Assembly: GCA_026686845.1 (NCBI GenBank)
Contig: JAIVEN010000020.1
Coordinates: 6,785,501-6,849,500 of the forward strand
Origin: Adenanthera pavonina
Taxonomy: Eukaryota; Streptophyta; Magnoliopsida; Fabales; Fabaceae
Length of the DNA: 64,000 bases
Reading direction: 5' to 3'
In this document: piece by piece, positions 33,351 to 45,555 of the stretch
How positions within the stretch are numbered: position 1 is the first letter of the stretch
How the letters are laid out: every line of letters starts with the position of its first letter
The notes under the pieces: generated by a model
Database searches by the model: none
Seen by the model: only the letters and a program-made list of their open reading frames with translations
Told to the model about the DNA's origin: nothing
Position numbers and translations under genes: made by a program

Positions 33351-36300
33351 CATTCTTCTTCTCTCTCTTTTTTTTAATTCATTTATTTATTTATTGGTTT
33401 TATTTCTTTTTTGTTGTTTTTTTGTTTTTTTTATTTTTTTGACATTTTCTATTATTTATTTATTATTTTTTTAATATTATTTTTATTATTATTATTATTA
33501 TATTTATATATATTTTTAAAATTATCCGGACAAAATATGATGTTCACACACGCGCAGTGGAAAATATCACCGAAATCCCTCTCATAGATCCGTCAACGTT
33601 GTTTAAGTCAAGATGTAGAAGAGAATCTTTACCTTTGATGTGTGTCGTTTTGGTTTTCTTTTCACTATCGGATCCTAGGAACTGACATGTTTGATCAGAT
33701 TTCTCCATTGGTATTCATACAAATTGTGAGTCCAACTCAAACGGCGTGCTAACACCTCTATTGACAAACATCCGTACGCTCTCTCTATGCGTCTGTACGT
33801 ACTCTTTGTTCATCCATACACTTTCTTTGTGTGAGTGTGCGGCCACTTAATCTCTAAGGTGAGTCAAGGCTCTCTTGATTCTGTATATAATAACCATAAT
33901 CTATATAATTATATAGATAAGGTTTATTATTTAAATAATTTAAATCAATTATTTAAATTAAATCAAATCTTAATTAAATAAACTAGTTTAAATTTAAATC
34001 TATCCAATGAATGATATCTAAACAAACTATCTAATCTAAATTTAAATTTATCATATAAATCAAATTTAGATCATGAAATTAGTTTAAATTTAAAACTAAT
34101 TCATTTAAATTAATTTGAATAATATATATATTTTGAAATATTCAATATATATCAAATATATATATAATATACCAAACATATAAATATATATATTTTGAAT
34201 TTTTTAAAAGATATGTATGTATATATATATATATATCAAAAATATATATATATATTTATAGAATTCATACACCCTAAATTGAACATTAAATTCATTGAAT
34301 CTAGACACATTTTAGATTCAATAAATCTGGACATACTAGCTTGAGTTGGCTCGTTCTTGTGTGCGACCTTACAGACTCATATGATGTTGGTAGTGGACCA
34401 ATGACACTATTGTACCCACAAGTCGCAAGTGGATTCTAGCAAAACATTGTGACCACCCAAATTATATGAGATTGGTGATCCGATACAACCTATCATATAA
34501 CCTTATCATATCCTTTTTTGTCTTACAATATATAGGTCAAGTATGAGGTATGAGAATGTCATCCTCATCTTACTCGACTAGCACTTTCTTGATCTTCGAG
34601 AAAACTGACAGAACAAATGCAAACTCTTCCATTTGAGCATAGTCATGCATTTCTCAATCTCACTCATAGTTAGAGGGACAAATTTCATCTTAACCATTCA
34701 TCTTCCTCTACATGAATTCCACTATACCTGATCATAGTCTTTATAATCTCTTGATTAAAGGTGACTTTTGATCATGTCAAAGTACAGTGTTCCCATGTAG
34801 GAAACTATGGTGATCTCAGATTTGAGGGCTCAGTGACACAGTTATATATATATATATATGAAACATAAGCTTATAACTTGATCCATGCAGCTATCTCATG
34901 ATGGGTCGATCCAGCGCCTGTTCCCTAACATGTGCTTATGATTTTGATTTGTATCTTCATACATAATTATCACATAATTAACAATCAAAATCATATTATT
35001 CTTAGTTCATCATTATTCCCATAAAGATGACTGACTAGGGACATTTAGGATAAAATGATTTATTCAAGGATATTATTATAAAGAAAAACATGCAAACTAC
35101 ATAATAATGTAATAAAAGAAAAAACACATTCTTTTTCATAATGAAGTATAATATTCATAATACAATGATTGGCCTATGGCACAATCTCCAACACTTGATG
35201 CTTGAAGTAACCGAAGAAGTTAAGCCTCAAAATGTGGTCCAAATAATTATTGATAATGCAACTGTTTATAAAGCTGTGGGTAAACTTATTGAGGCTGAAT
35301 ATCCTCAAATTTTTTGGACACCATGTGTTGTGCGTACACTCAATCTTGCATTGAAGAATATATGTGCTGCTAAAAACATAGAGGAGAATGCCATTGGATT
35401 ACTCAAGTTAGGGATGATGTAATGTTTATTAGGAATTTTATCATGAATCATTCCATGAGGCTAGCTATTTTTAATGAATTTGTGCCATTGAAATTACTTG
35501 CCGTTACTAAAACTAGATTTGCCCCAACTATTGTGATGCTTAGGAGGCTTAAACTTATCAAAACTTCTCTTTGAATAATGCTCATTAGTGAAGTATGGAA
35601 TACTTAGAAAGAAGATGATGTTGGAAAGATAGTCACAATTAGAGAGTTAATCCTTGATGACTCTTGGTGGGACAAAATTGACTATATCCTTTCTTTCACA
35701 AAGCCTATTTATGACAGGCTTAGATTTTTTGACATAGATAAGCCTAAACTTCATTTGATCTATGAGATGTGGGACTTAATGATAGTAGAAGTAAAGGCAT
35801 CAATTTACAAACTTCAGAATAAGTTGTTTTCTGAGTATTCAAGGTTTTATGAAGTTGTTTATGGAATAATTGTTAATCGTTGGACAAAGAGTTGCACAAC
35901 CCTTCGTTGTCTTGTTTACTCATTGAATCCTAGGTGTGGTACAATATATGTTATTCATATTCTTTTCAAATTTAAATTTATGATAAAGAAATCTCATTAC
36001 AATTCTTTCCATGTTATATAGGCATTATACACATCAATGGATCAATGGTACACCAAATAGAGTTCCTCCACATAAAGATATTGAAATAGCAACTGAGAGA
36101 ACAAAGTGCTTAAACATGTACTTTAGTGATCCGACAGATAGAAAGTTAGTCCTTCAAGAATTCTCACAAGTTTTGTGACTGTTCATATGAGTATGCATCA
36201 TTTGATTCCTTACAAGATAGGTAGAATTTAGAGCCTAAAAAATGGTGGATAAACTATGGCTCATGCATTCCTATTGTTCAAGGAATTGCATTGAAGCTTC

Positions 36301-36702
36301 TTTGTCAACCAAGCTCATCATCTTCTTGTGAAAGAAATTGGAGCACTTATTCTTTTATTCACTCAATGAAGAGGAATAAGATGTATCCGAAAAGAGCTGA
36401 AAACTTAGTTTATGTTCATACAAATCTTCGTCTTTTATCAAAAAAGAATGAAAAGTATTCTAGTGGACAAATTAGAATGTAGGTTGTTAATGGGGATAAT
36501 TGGGAGCCATTTGATGGGGCTGAAGGTCTTGAAGTTGCAAACTTATCTTTAGATGAGCCAATATTAGAACAAGAACTCATAGGAAATTCTAGTAATGTTG
36601 AAGGAAATGAGGATTAAATTGCATTGAAAATTCTAGTATTTGTTTGTTTAATTTTTTTATGATTTTATTTATAACTTCTAGAGATTTTATTCATAATCAA
36701 TA

Positions 36703-36971
36703 CTCCCTCCGGTCTATATTATAAGACATTTTGTATGACAAGATTTTGATCCAAAATATACGGTATTAGATATTTTTCTTCCTATTTTACTCATGTCTTT
36801 AATGCTTCCTCTCTCCTCATTTATAGTCCTACAATGATAATAAAATGAGGTATTTAATGAGGGTAAAATAGGAAGTATGAATACTTTTTGCATTGATTTC
36901 AATTGAAAAAATAATTTTCTTAATATACGTGTAATTGATACAAAATGTCTTATAATGTGGACCGGAAGGAG
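36703..36971. mobile_element. Stowaway MITE
   Basis: The ends CTCCCTCCGGTCTATATTAT and (reverse complement of the right end) CTCCTTCCGGTCCACATTAT are good Stowaway inverted repeats, continuing as AAGACATTTTGTAT, with TA on both sides (36701-36702 and 36972-36973). It is 269 bases, non-coding, and lies in the 3' part of the hAT element. Confidence 0.8.
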
Positions 36972-37162
36972 TATAATGTTTTGTCATTTATAGTATACTT
37001 TTATAATATTTAATACTCTTTTTTATTTTTATTGATATAATTTATTGACAATACATATATATATTGCCGTATCCATATCCTAAAATGTGAGAAATTGTCG
37101 TATCTCACGTATCATATCATATCCGACACTCATACTCATATCGATGCTTCATTGCAAATACC

Positions 37163-39138
37163 TTATATTATTAACACATTTCTTTGTTGTCAGCAAATGG
37201 TAATTTGTGAGACGTGTATGAGGCATAAGGGGACATTGATAGGTTATAAAATAATTTAGTTTTTGATAGTTAATAGTGTATATTTTACTTAGTTTCTTTT
37301 CCTTTTTTTTCTTTTTTTTTTTACCAATTACTTAGTTTCATATTATAGATGATTCGAAATTTTTAGTTAAGGAAATAAAAATGAATTTAAAAAAATTAAA
37401 AACTTATTTCTATTTTTTTATAATTGATAATTAAAGTACCTATTTTATTAATAACTTTTTCATATCATTAATATTTTTTTACGAAAACATCATTTGAATA
37501 ATTTTTAACTAAATTACAAATGTAGAATTTTAAAATAAAAATATTATTTTATTATTTTTTATTAATGAAATGTGAGTTTTTTATTGATTGCTAAAATTAT
37601 TTATTTTGATATATTCTATTAATGATGATTATTAAAAACTAATTAATTTCACACATTTTATTTTTAATAATAATTAAAAATTATTATTTCATATATTTTG
37701 TCATTAATAATAGTTAATACTAATTGATAACAATAATTAAAAATAATTATTTTATCATATTTTGTTATTAATAATAATTAGGGTCTTTATTTTACATAAA
37801 TCCATTATTAAAAAGGATGGGCATTTTGAGAATTTTATATTTTTTCATTTTATGTATAGTGAGGTCAATATTATCACTCACAAGCTCTCTAATCTAGCTC
37901 TAGATAGGAATATTGAATTTTACAGCTTTGATTAACCCCCACCTTATTGTCATTAGGTGGAGAGGTTGTTGTATATTCTGTACTTTGCCCTTTTTTTCCA
38001 TGAATAGATTCGTATTTTCAGATCAAAGAATGTAAATCTGTCTTTGGTACAAGGGCAAGAACGTATGGGACAGTACGTGAACAATGATTGAAAAATGAAA
38101 CCCAATTTAATTTTAAACAAACAAAGATTGAGCAATAAAATGGCAGCCCAGCAAATTTTATACGACGTTTGCTGAATTGGAAGATCCCAGGAGAGGATTG
38201 GTAACTTGGGAAAGTTTGGAGAAGCAATTTTAAACAAACAAAAATTGAGCAATAAACTGAAAAATCAAACCTATATTTTCAACACAAATACTCCCTCTAC
38301 CCTCATATAAGTCGTTTAGAGGTAATAATAAAAATAATAATAATAAATCCATGTGGCAGCCCACATGGGTAAGTTTTGAGAAGTAATTATTGATTATTGA
38401 ATATTTGCATGAGGACTTTCTTTTCTTAATTAAACTTATGTAATTGGATAAAATTACTTGAGTGGGATTTCAAAATCTCTATTTTCTAATTTATATATCT
38501 ATATATACATATTTGCTCGTCATTAATGTGAAATTTAAGAATCTCCGTCTCTTAGTGAAGGCATGAGAACTATTAAAGATATAGCTTAGAGGGGGGCTGA
38601 TGTAAAAATTTTTGAAATTCTAATAAATAAATAAAAATTGATGTGAATTATAGAGGCTTAAAGTTTCCTTTTCCCTCTCAATTTTCAAAATAACCCAATT
38701 AATTAAGGTCCTTTTTTTTGGGCCAGAAATTAATGAAGGTGTTTTTGGGTCCAAAAGAAGTCAAGGTCATTGATGTCCCCCCACCCCCTCACCCACTCCC
38801 ACTTTTTGTTTTTCTTTGTCCAATTATATGCAATAAATCAGACCAAACTTCCCTTAATATGAGTCTTCAAAAGGACCAAAGCGTCAAAAAGTGGTTCAAT
38901 TTCAAAGCCCTAAAACTGTGACTTCCTCTTTTTCACTTTGCCTCCTCTCCTTCTTTCTTTTTGAATCCTCGCCATTCAATTCCCTCTTCATTCATTCATT
39001 GCTTCACATTTCACAACAAAACATCCACATCCTAATTCAATCGTCTCGCCTTCACTCACATCACACCCTCACTTGGTTTTCCTCTCCACCACCCCTTCTC
39101 TTTCTTCTCATTTTCCCGTCTTTTCTCGCCAACCAAAC
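37163..39138. other. AT-rich intergenic sequence and upstream region of the GPI-protein gene
   Basis: A lone Stowaway-like end (TACTCCCTCTACCCTCATATAAGTC) lies at 38289, with no matching partner. A short near-repeat of TTTTAAACAAACAAA-ATTGAGCAATAAA occurs at 38112 and 38230. Sequence from about 38900 becomes C/T-rich, as expected for a plant 5' UTR. No clear TATA box was chosen. Confidence 0.45.
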
Positions 39139-39600
39139 ATGTCCATCTCTGCGGCCGCCACCACCCACCTCATCTTCTTCATCTTCCTCTCCGTGACACT
39201 CCTCACTCTCCCCGTCCCAGCGAGAACCGACCAGCCTTGCGTGTATCCATGCTACCCGCCTCCCATTGGCGGCGGCAACGGCGGTGGTACTCCGACAACT
39301 GTCACGGTGACCCCATCGCTGCCGCAGCCTGGCGCAACAGTATACCCTCCACCAACTGGGTATAATAACTACCCTTCTTATAACCAACCACCACCGTATG
39401 GGTTCGGCGCTGGCGGCGGATATTATGGTGCCCCAACGCCGCCGGACCCGATTCTGCCATATTTCCCGTTCTATTACAGAAAGCCGCCTCACGGAACAGA
39501 AGATTCATCGTCATCTTCTACAGAAACAGCAGCAACTACTGTGCAGAAATGGACAACAGTAGCAGCAGCTTCAGCTCTTTACTTGATGCTTTTTGTTTAA
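39139..39600 (+). CDS. Secreted Pro/Gly-rich, probably GPI-anchored protein
   Basis: This is a single-exon gene of 153 residues. The start is the first ATG (39139) in the context AAACATGTC; the frame is open further upstream but has no earlier ATG. Residues 1-30 form a signal peptide (LIFFIFLSVTLLTLPVPA) with likely cleavage after PVPA. The mature part has PCVYPCYPPP, then Gly/Pro/Tyr-rich low-complexity sequence (YPPPTGYNNYPSYNQPPPYG, FGAGGGYYGAP) and a PYFPFYYRKPPH segment. A Ser/Thr-rich stretch (EDSSSSSTETAATT) follows, then a hydrophobic C-terminus (VAAASALYLMLFV), which fits a GPI-attachment signal. Such proteins act at the plasma membrane/cell wall; the YPPP motifs are possible hydroxyproline sites. 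Local GC content is clearly higher than the flanks. The exact function is unknown. Confidence 0.82.
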   Translation: MSISAAATTHLIFFIFLSVTLLTLPVPARTDQPCVYPCYPPPIGGGNGGGTPTTVTVTPSLPQPGATVYPPPTGYNNYPSYNQPPPYGFGAGGGYYGAPTPPDPILPYFPFYYRKPPHGTEDSSSSSTETAATTVQKWTTVAAASALYLMLFV

Positions 39601-41855
39601 CGTTTATTAGTGACAATCTTAGTGTAATTGTTCAAACTCTTGTTTGAAATATTGAGGATTGATGATAATGACGATATGCGTTGTAGTTGATAATTTATTT
39701 TTCAATTGCAGTGAGTGATTTTGTGATCTTCTCCTGACGTGTCGGGAAAAAGGGTAATAGTCTGTTTCAATTTCAGTTCATCAAAAAATTTGTTTTGAAT
39801 AAATTTTAATCTAAAAATTATTTTCTTTAAATATGATTTATTTTTAGTATTTTTTTTAATTTATTCATTTTCTAATTAATATATGATGAACAAGTTTCCT
39901 TGTTGCTTTTTTGGATTAGGTTTTTATTGTTTGCCAACTTTGGATTAGGTTATTTGAACCACTTCATTACATCACCTCTCTTGGAGTAGTTGTGTATCTG
40001 ATATCTCTCAATAATATTCTTCGTAATTGCCCAGATCTAAAAGCATGCGAAAATATTTGTAAGAAAAATAAAAAGAACAATATTTTTCAGTCTTGAGTCT
40101 TTACAGATTAAATAATCTGTGGCAAAAAAAATTATATAATTATTATATTTTGAATAAATTAATTAATAATTTAAATATATAAACTATACACAAGTATAAA
40201 ATTAAATTAGTGTTTCTATATATGAAAATATACAGCATCAACATTACCACAACAAAGATAATATTTTAGTATATAAATATATATATATAGCCAACACAAG
40301 CTAATATTTTCCTCTCTTCAAATTTTTCTTACAAATCAAACACTGTTTTCCACATTCAAAATAATAAAATTCCCCTCCCCTTGTATCTATATGTTTCATA
40401 TATGCCCCCTTACTTAAATTTGAATAATATATTATGGAAACTGTTAATATAACTTGTTTTTTGATCTCATAATTTCTTAATTAGAAATCCATTGTCCTCT
40501 CGTTGCAAACATTTATTTTGACTACAAATAATATTAATGATTGGAATTATACGGATTGATTGCATTATTATTTTAATTTCATACCACAATTACTGAGATT
40601 AATTATAATTTACAAGCTATATTTTTATTTTATTATTTTTGTGCTTTTCTTGGGAAGATTCTCTGCTTAAATAGAACTTGGAAAGTAGGGCATCGTGGTC
40701 CCATATATACGTGGCACTGTGGGTGGGTGTGTCAGGAGCCAAGAGATAATCCAAACATAGGCTGAGACATTCTGTGGTTTCACGAGAAGAAAGTAACATA
40801 TCATAGAAGAAAGATTATAAAAGTAAGATTTTAATTTAAAAATATTAAAAGATACTAAAGGATATGAATTTCTAAAAATATTTTAAAATATTATATATTA
40901 AAGCTTGGTGTTATTAAACTTATTAACAAGGATTTAACAAAGTAGGTAGATATCTATTTAAGCTCGATTCCTAGCCATATGTATGAAAAAAATCTTATTG
41001 TGACCAGTAATCGGGTTGAGACACTCTTATCCTTCGTTTGGATCCAGAGATTTGAAGGGGATTGGAGGGGAAAAAATTTTAATTTTATTTTTCTTTCTAA
41101 CCAAATAAGAGAAGAAAATATCAGAGGGGAGGGAAAATTTTCAATTCTATTTTTCTTTCTAACCAAACAAGTGGAGAAAGTATTTTTCTTTCCACCTTTA
41201 AATAAGAGAAAGAGGAAGAAATAAGAAGAAAAATGTTTACTTCCTTTTATTTCATTTTAAAAAAATATAATGAAAATTTTTTCCCCCTCTAAATCTCTCG
41301 AATCAAAGAGATAGTGTTCATAAAAAAAAATGCTGTTCTCATCAAATTTTTTATGAGTATTTTAAAATTTATTTAAGATGATTTTATATTAATATTTTAA
41401 ATTTAAAATTTTTAATTATAACTTTAAAAAAAACCAGAAAAGGTGTGGCTGTGCTCAGTGCAATGTTGAGCGTCTCAAGGATCACACAAAACGAAAATAA
41501 GCTCACTAGCTATCTATTTAGTGGGAAGCAAAAGACGGTTGTAATTATGATTTCCCATTTGTTTATATTCTTCTTTTTCATATCTTGTTTGATTGGGGGA
41601 AATAAATATAATTTTTAAACAATTTAAACTTTTGAAATTATTCCATTTCTAGGATCAAGATAGTGCAAAAGTGACATAAGAAAAACTAAAGAATGAATAT
41701 AAAATGGTTAATTTCTTTGTCCAAACTTCAAACTTTCTCTTCATTCCAAATTATTGTATATTTTTCTACCATCTTTCCCAACATAATGATGACAGACAAG
41801 TATAAAATATGAATTTGAATGTATTGTGTATATATACGCAAATAAAGAAACACGC

Positions 41856-41889
<34 letters not shown>

Positions 41890-43307
41890 AAATATATATA
41901 TATAATGATTTTTTTGGGCCAACTATATAATTGTGTTGTTGCTTAATAAATTGAACTATGTATGTTTTGTTTGTGTATTATATAAAATCTGAAAAATAAA
42001 TCATATAGTTTATTTATTTTTTGGTAAATCAACGGGCAAAAGCCCAATCATACTGTTTATTTATATTGTGTAAATATTAAATAATATGATTTACTATAAA
42101 TTTTATATTTTATATTAATATTAATGTGAAATCTCAAACTTGTTTAGACTAATTGATCACATCTTTTTTCATAATTTTTTGGACAGGGGTGTTTTGGTCT
42201 TTTTCCTTTTCTATTGATTTTTTTCTATTTTTATCTTATTACATATCATTTGGAGAAGTATTCTGTTTCCTTTTGGATACAAACCAAACATTATATTTTT
42301 ATACTTGTTTGTATAACATTTTCTTTTTTAATCTACCTTTTCATTTTTTTTTCCTGATACACCTATCTAAACGTAACCTTATATATGTTTAGCTTTGATG
42401 AACTTTTTCAATTGGTTTGTAGAATATTTATTGCATGAATATTTGGCAGTAAACAAGAATAGCGGGAAATAATTTTGCACTTTCTTTCAAAAGCCAGGTA
42501 TATTTTGCTTATAATGAATATGCTTTTCTAATCTCCTATTTTCTCTTTTTTGCATCGTTAATTTTAATTTGTTTTCTTATATATTGGGTGCTGGTTATGT
42601 TTATGCTTGCTTTATTCTTTTTTAATTGAGATTGTAGGGAATTCACGATTAATTTGGACCCTTTAGATAGGATTTGCTAATTAAGAATTTTTTAAAAATG
42701 AAAAATATTAAAATGAGAGAAAAGTAATCGATTTAAACCCTTCAAAATTTCTCTAAACAGTTTTATTATATGAAGCACATCTATAAAGGCCGGGGCTTTC
42801 CATTTGATGTTTTTATATATATGTTTGATTTCCTAGTATTCTTTTTTTTTTCAGTAATCACAATCTTTTATTTTATGGGTGTGATTAATCACTTTAAGAA
42901 TATATTAATTTTAATACTGTTGTTAGGCATATTAAAACATAATGAATACTTTTTTTGCAGTGATCACAAATCTAGACAGCATAAATTAAAATTGAACATT
43001 GAAATTTAATTTAATTTTATTATTATATTTTTAATATATTCTCATTTTATTAGATATATAATCTAAAATAGATATAATTTTATAATTCTTATTTATTTAA
43101 AATAATAATTTTATTGTTTAAAAAATAAAATAAAAACTTTAAATTTGTATGGTCCAATTTTAATTTGGATGATTCAGACTATTATAAACATAAGATGAAG
43201 GTCCATTTGGATGAGATTTTTACCTCACAAAAGGGGTAATTATAGTTTATACTTTGTATAATACTCTCCTCTCTCTTTTTATGTGTGTGTATATATATAT
43301 ATATATA
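39601..43307. other. 3' UTR and AT-rich intergenic sequence
   Basis: The first 200 bases would hold the 3' UTR of the upstream gene (an AATAAA lies near 39797). The rest is AT-rich without coding support. It contains the MITE-like element at 41030-41310 and a TATATG/TGTGTG microsatellite at 41858-41902. Confidence 0.45.
41030..41310. mobile_element. MITE-like TIR element
   Basis: The left end TCGTTTGGATCCAGAGATTT followed by GAAGGGGATTGGAGGGG pairs with the reverse complement of the right end (TCTTTGATTCGAGAGATTT followed by AGAGGGGGAAAA). An internal direct repeat (GGGAAAATTTTCAATTCTATTTTTC versus GGGGAAAAAATTTTAATTTTATTTTTC) precedes TTTCTAACCAAA twice. No target duplication is clear, so the family is undecided. 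Confidence 0.4.
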
Positions 43308-44014
43308 TGTTAAAAACAGTATATGAAAATAACTGGTACCCAGAAACGTATGATAACACATTGTCCTTAAGGTGTTATTCGCCCCTACTAGGTTTGCTGC
43401 AGGGATCCGACGAATCACCCCTAGAAGTTATTCTAAGCACCAAAGATATCTGACAGCAACTTCAAATACCTTGAAACATAGAACGAAATAGAGAGATTGT
43501 AAGCAAGAGAAGAGAATGTGAGGTGTTCTTTTAGTCTCTAGTATGATCCTTTTATAATAGTAGAAAACAGAAAATTGAAACGTTATTTATGAACATGTTT
43601 GTTTCTGAATATTGTATTTGAAACGTTGTTCATGAACCTGTTTATTTCTGAATTTTGTATTTGAAACATTGTTGTCAAATTGAAACAGAATATCAAATGA
43701 CATGTTGTTTCAGAATGTACTGTTTTAGAACATTGTTATTTGAAATTTTGTTTCTGAAAAAAATGATTAATTAAAATATTAATCTGAAATTCATACTAGA
43801 TCAGATCTCCACCGTTAGATCAATCCAATGATCACGACGCGCCACGTATTAAGTGCTAAGTGCTTTAAATATTAAATAAATAATATTTAAATCCACTTAA
43901 CATTTTTGTTTAGTAATTATTTTAATATGCTTTGTCTTCTCTCTCTTATATACATTTTATAAGCCTTACTCTCATATAATGTGTGACTTTAGTTTTTTCA
44001 AACTATCTCTAACA
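43308..44014 (-). mobile_element. Solo LTR, probably Ty1/copia
   Basis: A 707-base block has TGTTAAAAACAG at the left and CTATCTCTAACA at the right, flanked by ATATA on both sides (43303-43307 and 44015-44019; the match lies in low-complexity sequence). On the reverse strand it begins TGTTAGAGATAG, has TATTATAAAAGGATC near 43556-43565 as a TATA box, a downstream transcribed part, and ends CTGTTTTTAACA. A 43-base tandem repeat (GAAACGTT-TT-ATGAAC-TGTTT) occurs 2.3 times at 43577-43685 in its U3. Confidence 0.7.
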
Positions 44015-44903
44015 ATATATATGTATATTATGTTTAAGATTTTTTACAAAAATTAAGAAATATAATTATAATATGTTATTTGTTCCATATCAATATATAA
44101 TAAAAAGTACGGTGGACTCGATACTATATATTAGACGTGGCTTTACCCTATTTTGGGCTTTGTGCCATTTCTTTTTTTATTTATTTAAATAGTCCCATTT
44201 TTTTATTTTTTTTTCAAGTAGAGTTTATCTTTTTTTCTTTTTTAGGTAGATCCAACTTTTTTTTAAAATTTAATTTTTTAATTCTAAAATCTATATTAGT
44301 TTTAATTAATATTATTTTTTAATATAGCAGTGAGTGATAATTTTTTTAAATTTAATATATTTTAAAATTGAATAAAATGCCATTGATGTACCCTGTGCAT
44401 TCACGTTGCACCGAGAAGAAAAATCTAGTTATAACATAATATGAGGGTTTTATATATATTAAGAAATATTTATTATATTTTTAAATTTCTAAAAAATTAA
44501 AATTTTTTATTTTATCCATATTAATTTTAATTTTTTCATTAAATATAATATAAATTATAATATTAATAATCTAATAAATGAGGGACAAAAGTGACAAATC
44601 ATTATATGCAACTTTATATTGTAAGATAAGAAAAATCTTTGATATTATATTACAATATGAGATGGAGGGAATATATTTTATTTTGAATTTTTAAATTTAT
44701 TCTTAAAAAAACAGATAAGTAAAAAAGAATAGTTAATGCTATATTTAATTTTTAAAATGATAAATGAGAATATAATTAGCCATCAATAGTGTCTAGAAAT
44801 TTAAAGATGATAATAAAAAACAAAAATTCCAAAAAGTGACAATAAAAAACAAACCGAATTATTGACAGAAAATTCATGGCCTTCTGTATTGCTGAATTTA
44901 GTT
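44015..44903. other. AT-rich intergenic sequence
   Basis: No gene or complete element was seen. A lone Stowaway-type end (GAGATGGAGGGAATA) lies near 44660. Confidence 0.45.
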
Positions 44904-45555
44904 GGGGAAATGACACTTGAGGACCAAAATTTATATTTAATCTCATTTTAGGACTAAAAAAATTTGAAAATATCAAAAAAGGACCTAATCTTAAATTAAT
45001 TAAAAATATAAATATGAAATAACCTAAATACCCTTGTTAAAACGTTTTACACTCAACATCTACTTTTTACTACTCTTTTTCAGAAATTTAACACTAAACT
45101 TCCCCGATTTTACACTGAACACAATGAAGAATTCAACTCCCAGAATTTTACACTCACCTTCTGCGTTTTACTACTCATATTCTATGATTTGACACTGAAG
45201 ATCCCCGATTTTACACTGGATAAATCTTAGAATTTTATATTCAATTTCCATTTTTTACTACTCAATATCTACTTTTTGTTACTCTTTTTCATAAATTTGA
45301 CACTAAACTTCCTCAATTTTACACTCATATTTCACAATGTGTTCAGTGTAAAATTGGGATGTTCAGTGTCAAATTTATGAAAAAGAGTAGTAAAAAGAAG
45401 ATATTAAGTGTAAAACATTTTTACAAGGGTATTTAGGTCATTTTATATTTATATTTTTAATTAATTTAAGATCAGGTCCTTTTCTGGTATTTTTGAATTT
45501 TTTGGTTCTAAAATGGGATTAATTACAAATTCTGGTCCTCAAGTGCCATTTTCCC
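44904..45555. mobile_element. Foldback Mutator-type MITE
   Basis: A perfect 9-base duplication AATTTAGTT flanks it (44895-44903 and 45556-45564). The ends GGGGAAATGACACTTGAGGA and (reverse complement of the right end) GGGAAAATGGCACTTGAGGA continue as inverted repeats through most of the element: GGACCAAAATTTATA, AAAGGACCT-ATCTTAAATTAATT and AACCTAAATACCCTTGT all reappear inverted at the right. The centre contains alternating copies of TTTACTACTCTTTTTC and TTTGACACTAAACTTCC in both orientations. It has no coding sequence. Confidence 0.85.

Larger units (their letters stand above)
30259..33548 (+). mobile_element. Second, inner solo LTR (3.3 kb)
   Basis: A 3,290-base block starts TGTCACACCCGAAAATGC and ends ATGATGTTCACA, with TG/CA termini. 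The 5-base duplication CACGC lies on both sides (30254-30258 and 33549-33553), interrupting the outer LTR 22 bases from its edge. The start, with GACCGATTTCGAGGGAGTCG and GGTGTTAGGCACCCCC, resembles long LTRs of Tat/Ogre-type gypsy elements, but this is recognised from memory of the pattern only. It contains four diverged tandem units and a GC-rich pyrimidine-rich block. No coding domain is seen. Confidence 0.7.
30237..35193 (-). mobile_element. Ty1/copia-type solo LTR, itself interrupted
   Basis: Flanked by the 5-base duplication CTTGA (30232-30236 and 35194-35198). On the reverse strand the LTR starts TGTTGGAGATTGTGCCATAG and ends GTGTACCGAGATTCCCAACA, so the termini are TGTTGG...CCAACA. 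Removing the inner insertion leaves about 1,662 bases. It lies in the hAT transposase between codons for IANLM and LEVTEE. The copia assignment rests on LTR form, as no coding part is present. Confidence 0.75.
29389..36617 (+). pseudogene. hAT transposase with BED finger, split by LTR insertion
   Basis: The true start is the ATG at 29389, with reading MASGSSSTNP. A BED-type zinc finger follows (KKCDYCNCEFNGS, then a TAG stop at 29593, then VKWHLLR). Next comes the catalytic-domain start (GTWSEKGVSIVTDGW, followed by a stop near 30124, and VIDGSKEYKDKLYIANLM). The frame is then broken by inserted LTRs at 30237-35193 and resumes with VTEEVKPQNVVQIIIDNA and FWTPCVVRTLNLALKN. The C-terminal dimerisation region is clear at 36291-36450 (SSSSCERNWSTYSFIHS, RAENLVYVHTNLRLLS). 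The last stop is at 36615-36617. Several stops lie between (35572, 35611, 36176). The YDECHWI-type segment expected after LALKN is missing. Confidence 0.85.
28395..37154 (+). mobile_element. hAT transposon, host of three later insertions
   Basis: The left end TAGTAAAGCACGGATGTG and the reverse complement of the right end (CAATGAAGCATCGATATG) form short inverted repeats. The flanks CAAATGCC (28387-28394) and CAAATACC (37155-37162) match in 7 of 8 bases, the duplication length of hAT elements. Subterminal regions on both sides are rich in ATATGATATGGATACG-like motifs, typical transposase-binding clusters. It contains a transposase pseudogene. It is 8.76 kb including a 4.96-kb nested LTR block and a 269-base MITE, so it was about 3.5 kb when intact. 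Confidence 0.7.

Noticed and set aside
32748..33442. Overlapping 100-220 codon Ser/Pro/Leu-rich frames
   Set aside because: All three forward frames and one reverse frame are open because of C/T-biased GC-rich composition inside a solo LTR. There is no domain or signal peptide logic.
41728..41922. Frame rich in His/Thr and Tyr/Ile
   Set aside because: It is produced by a TATATG/TGTGTG microsatellite.
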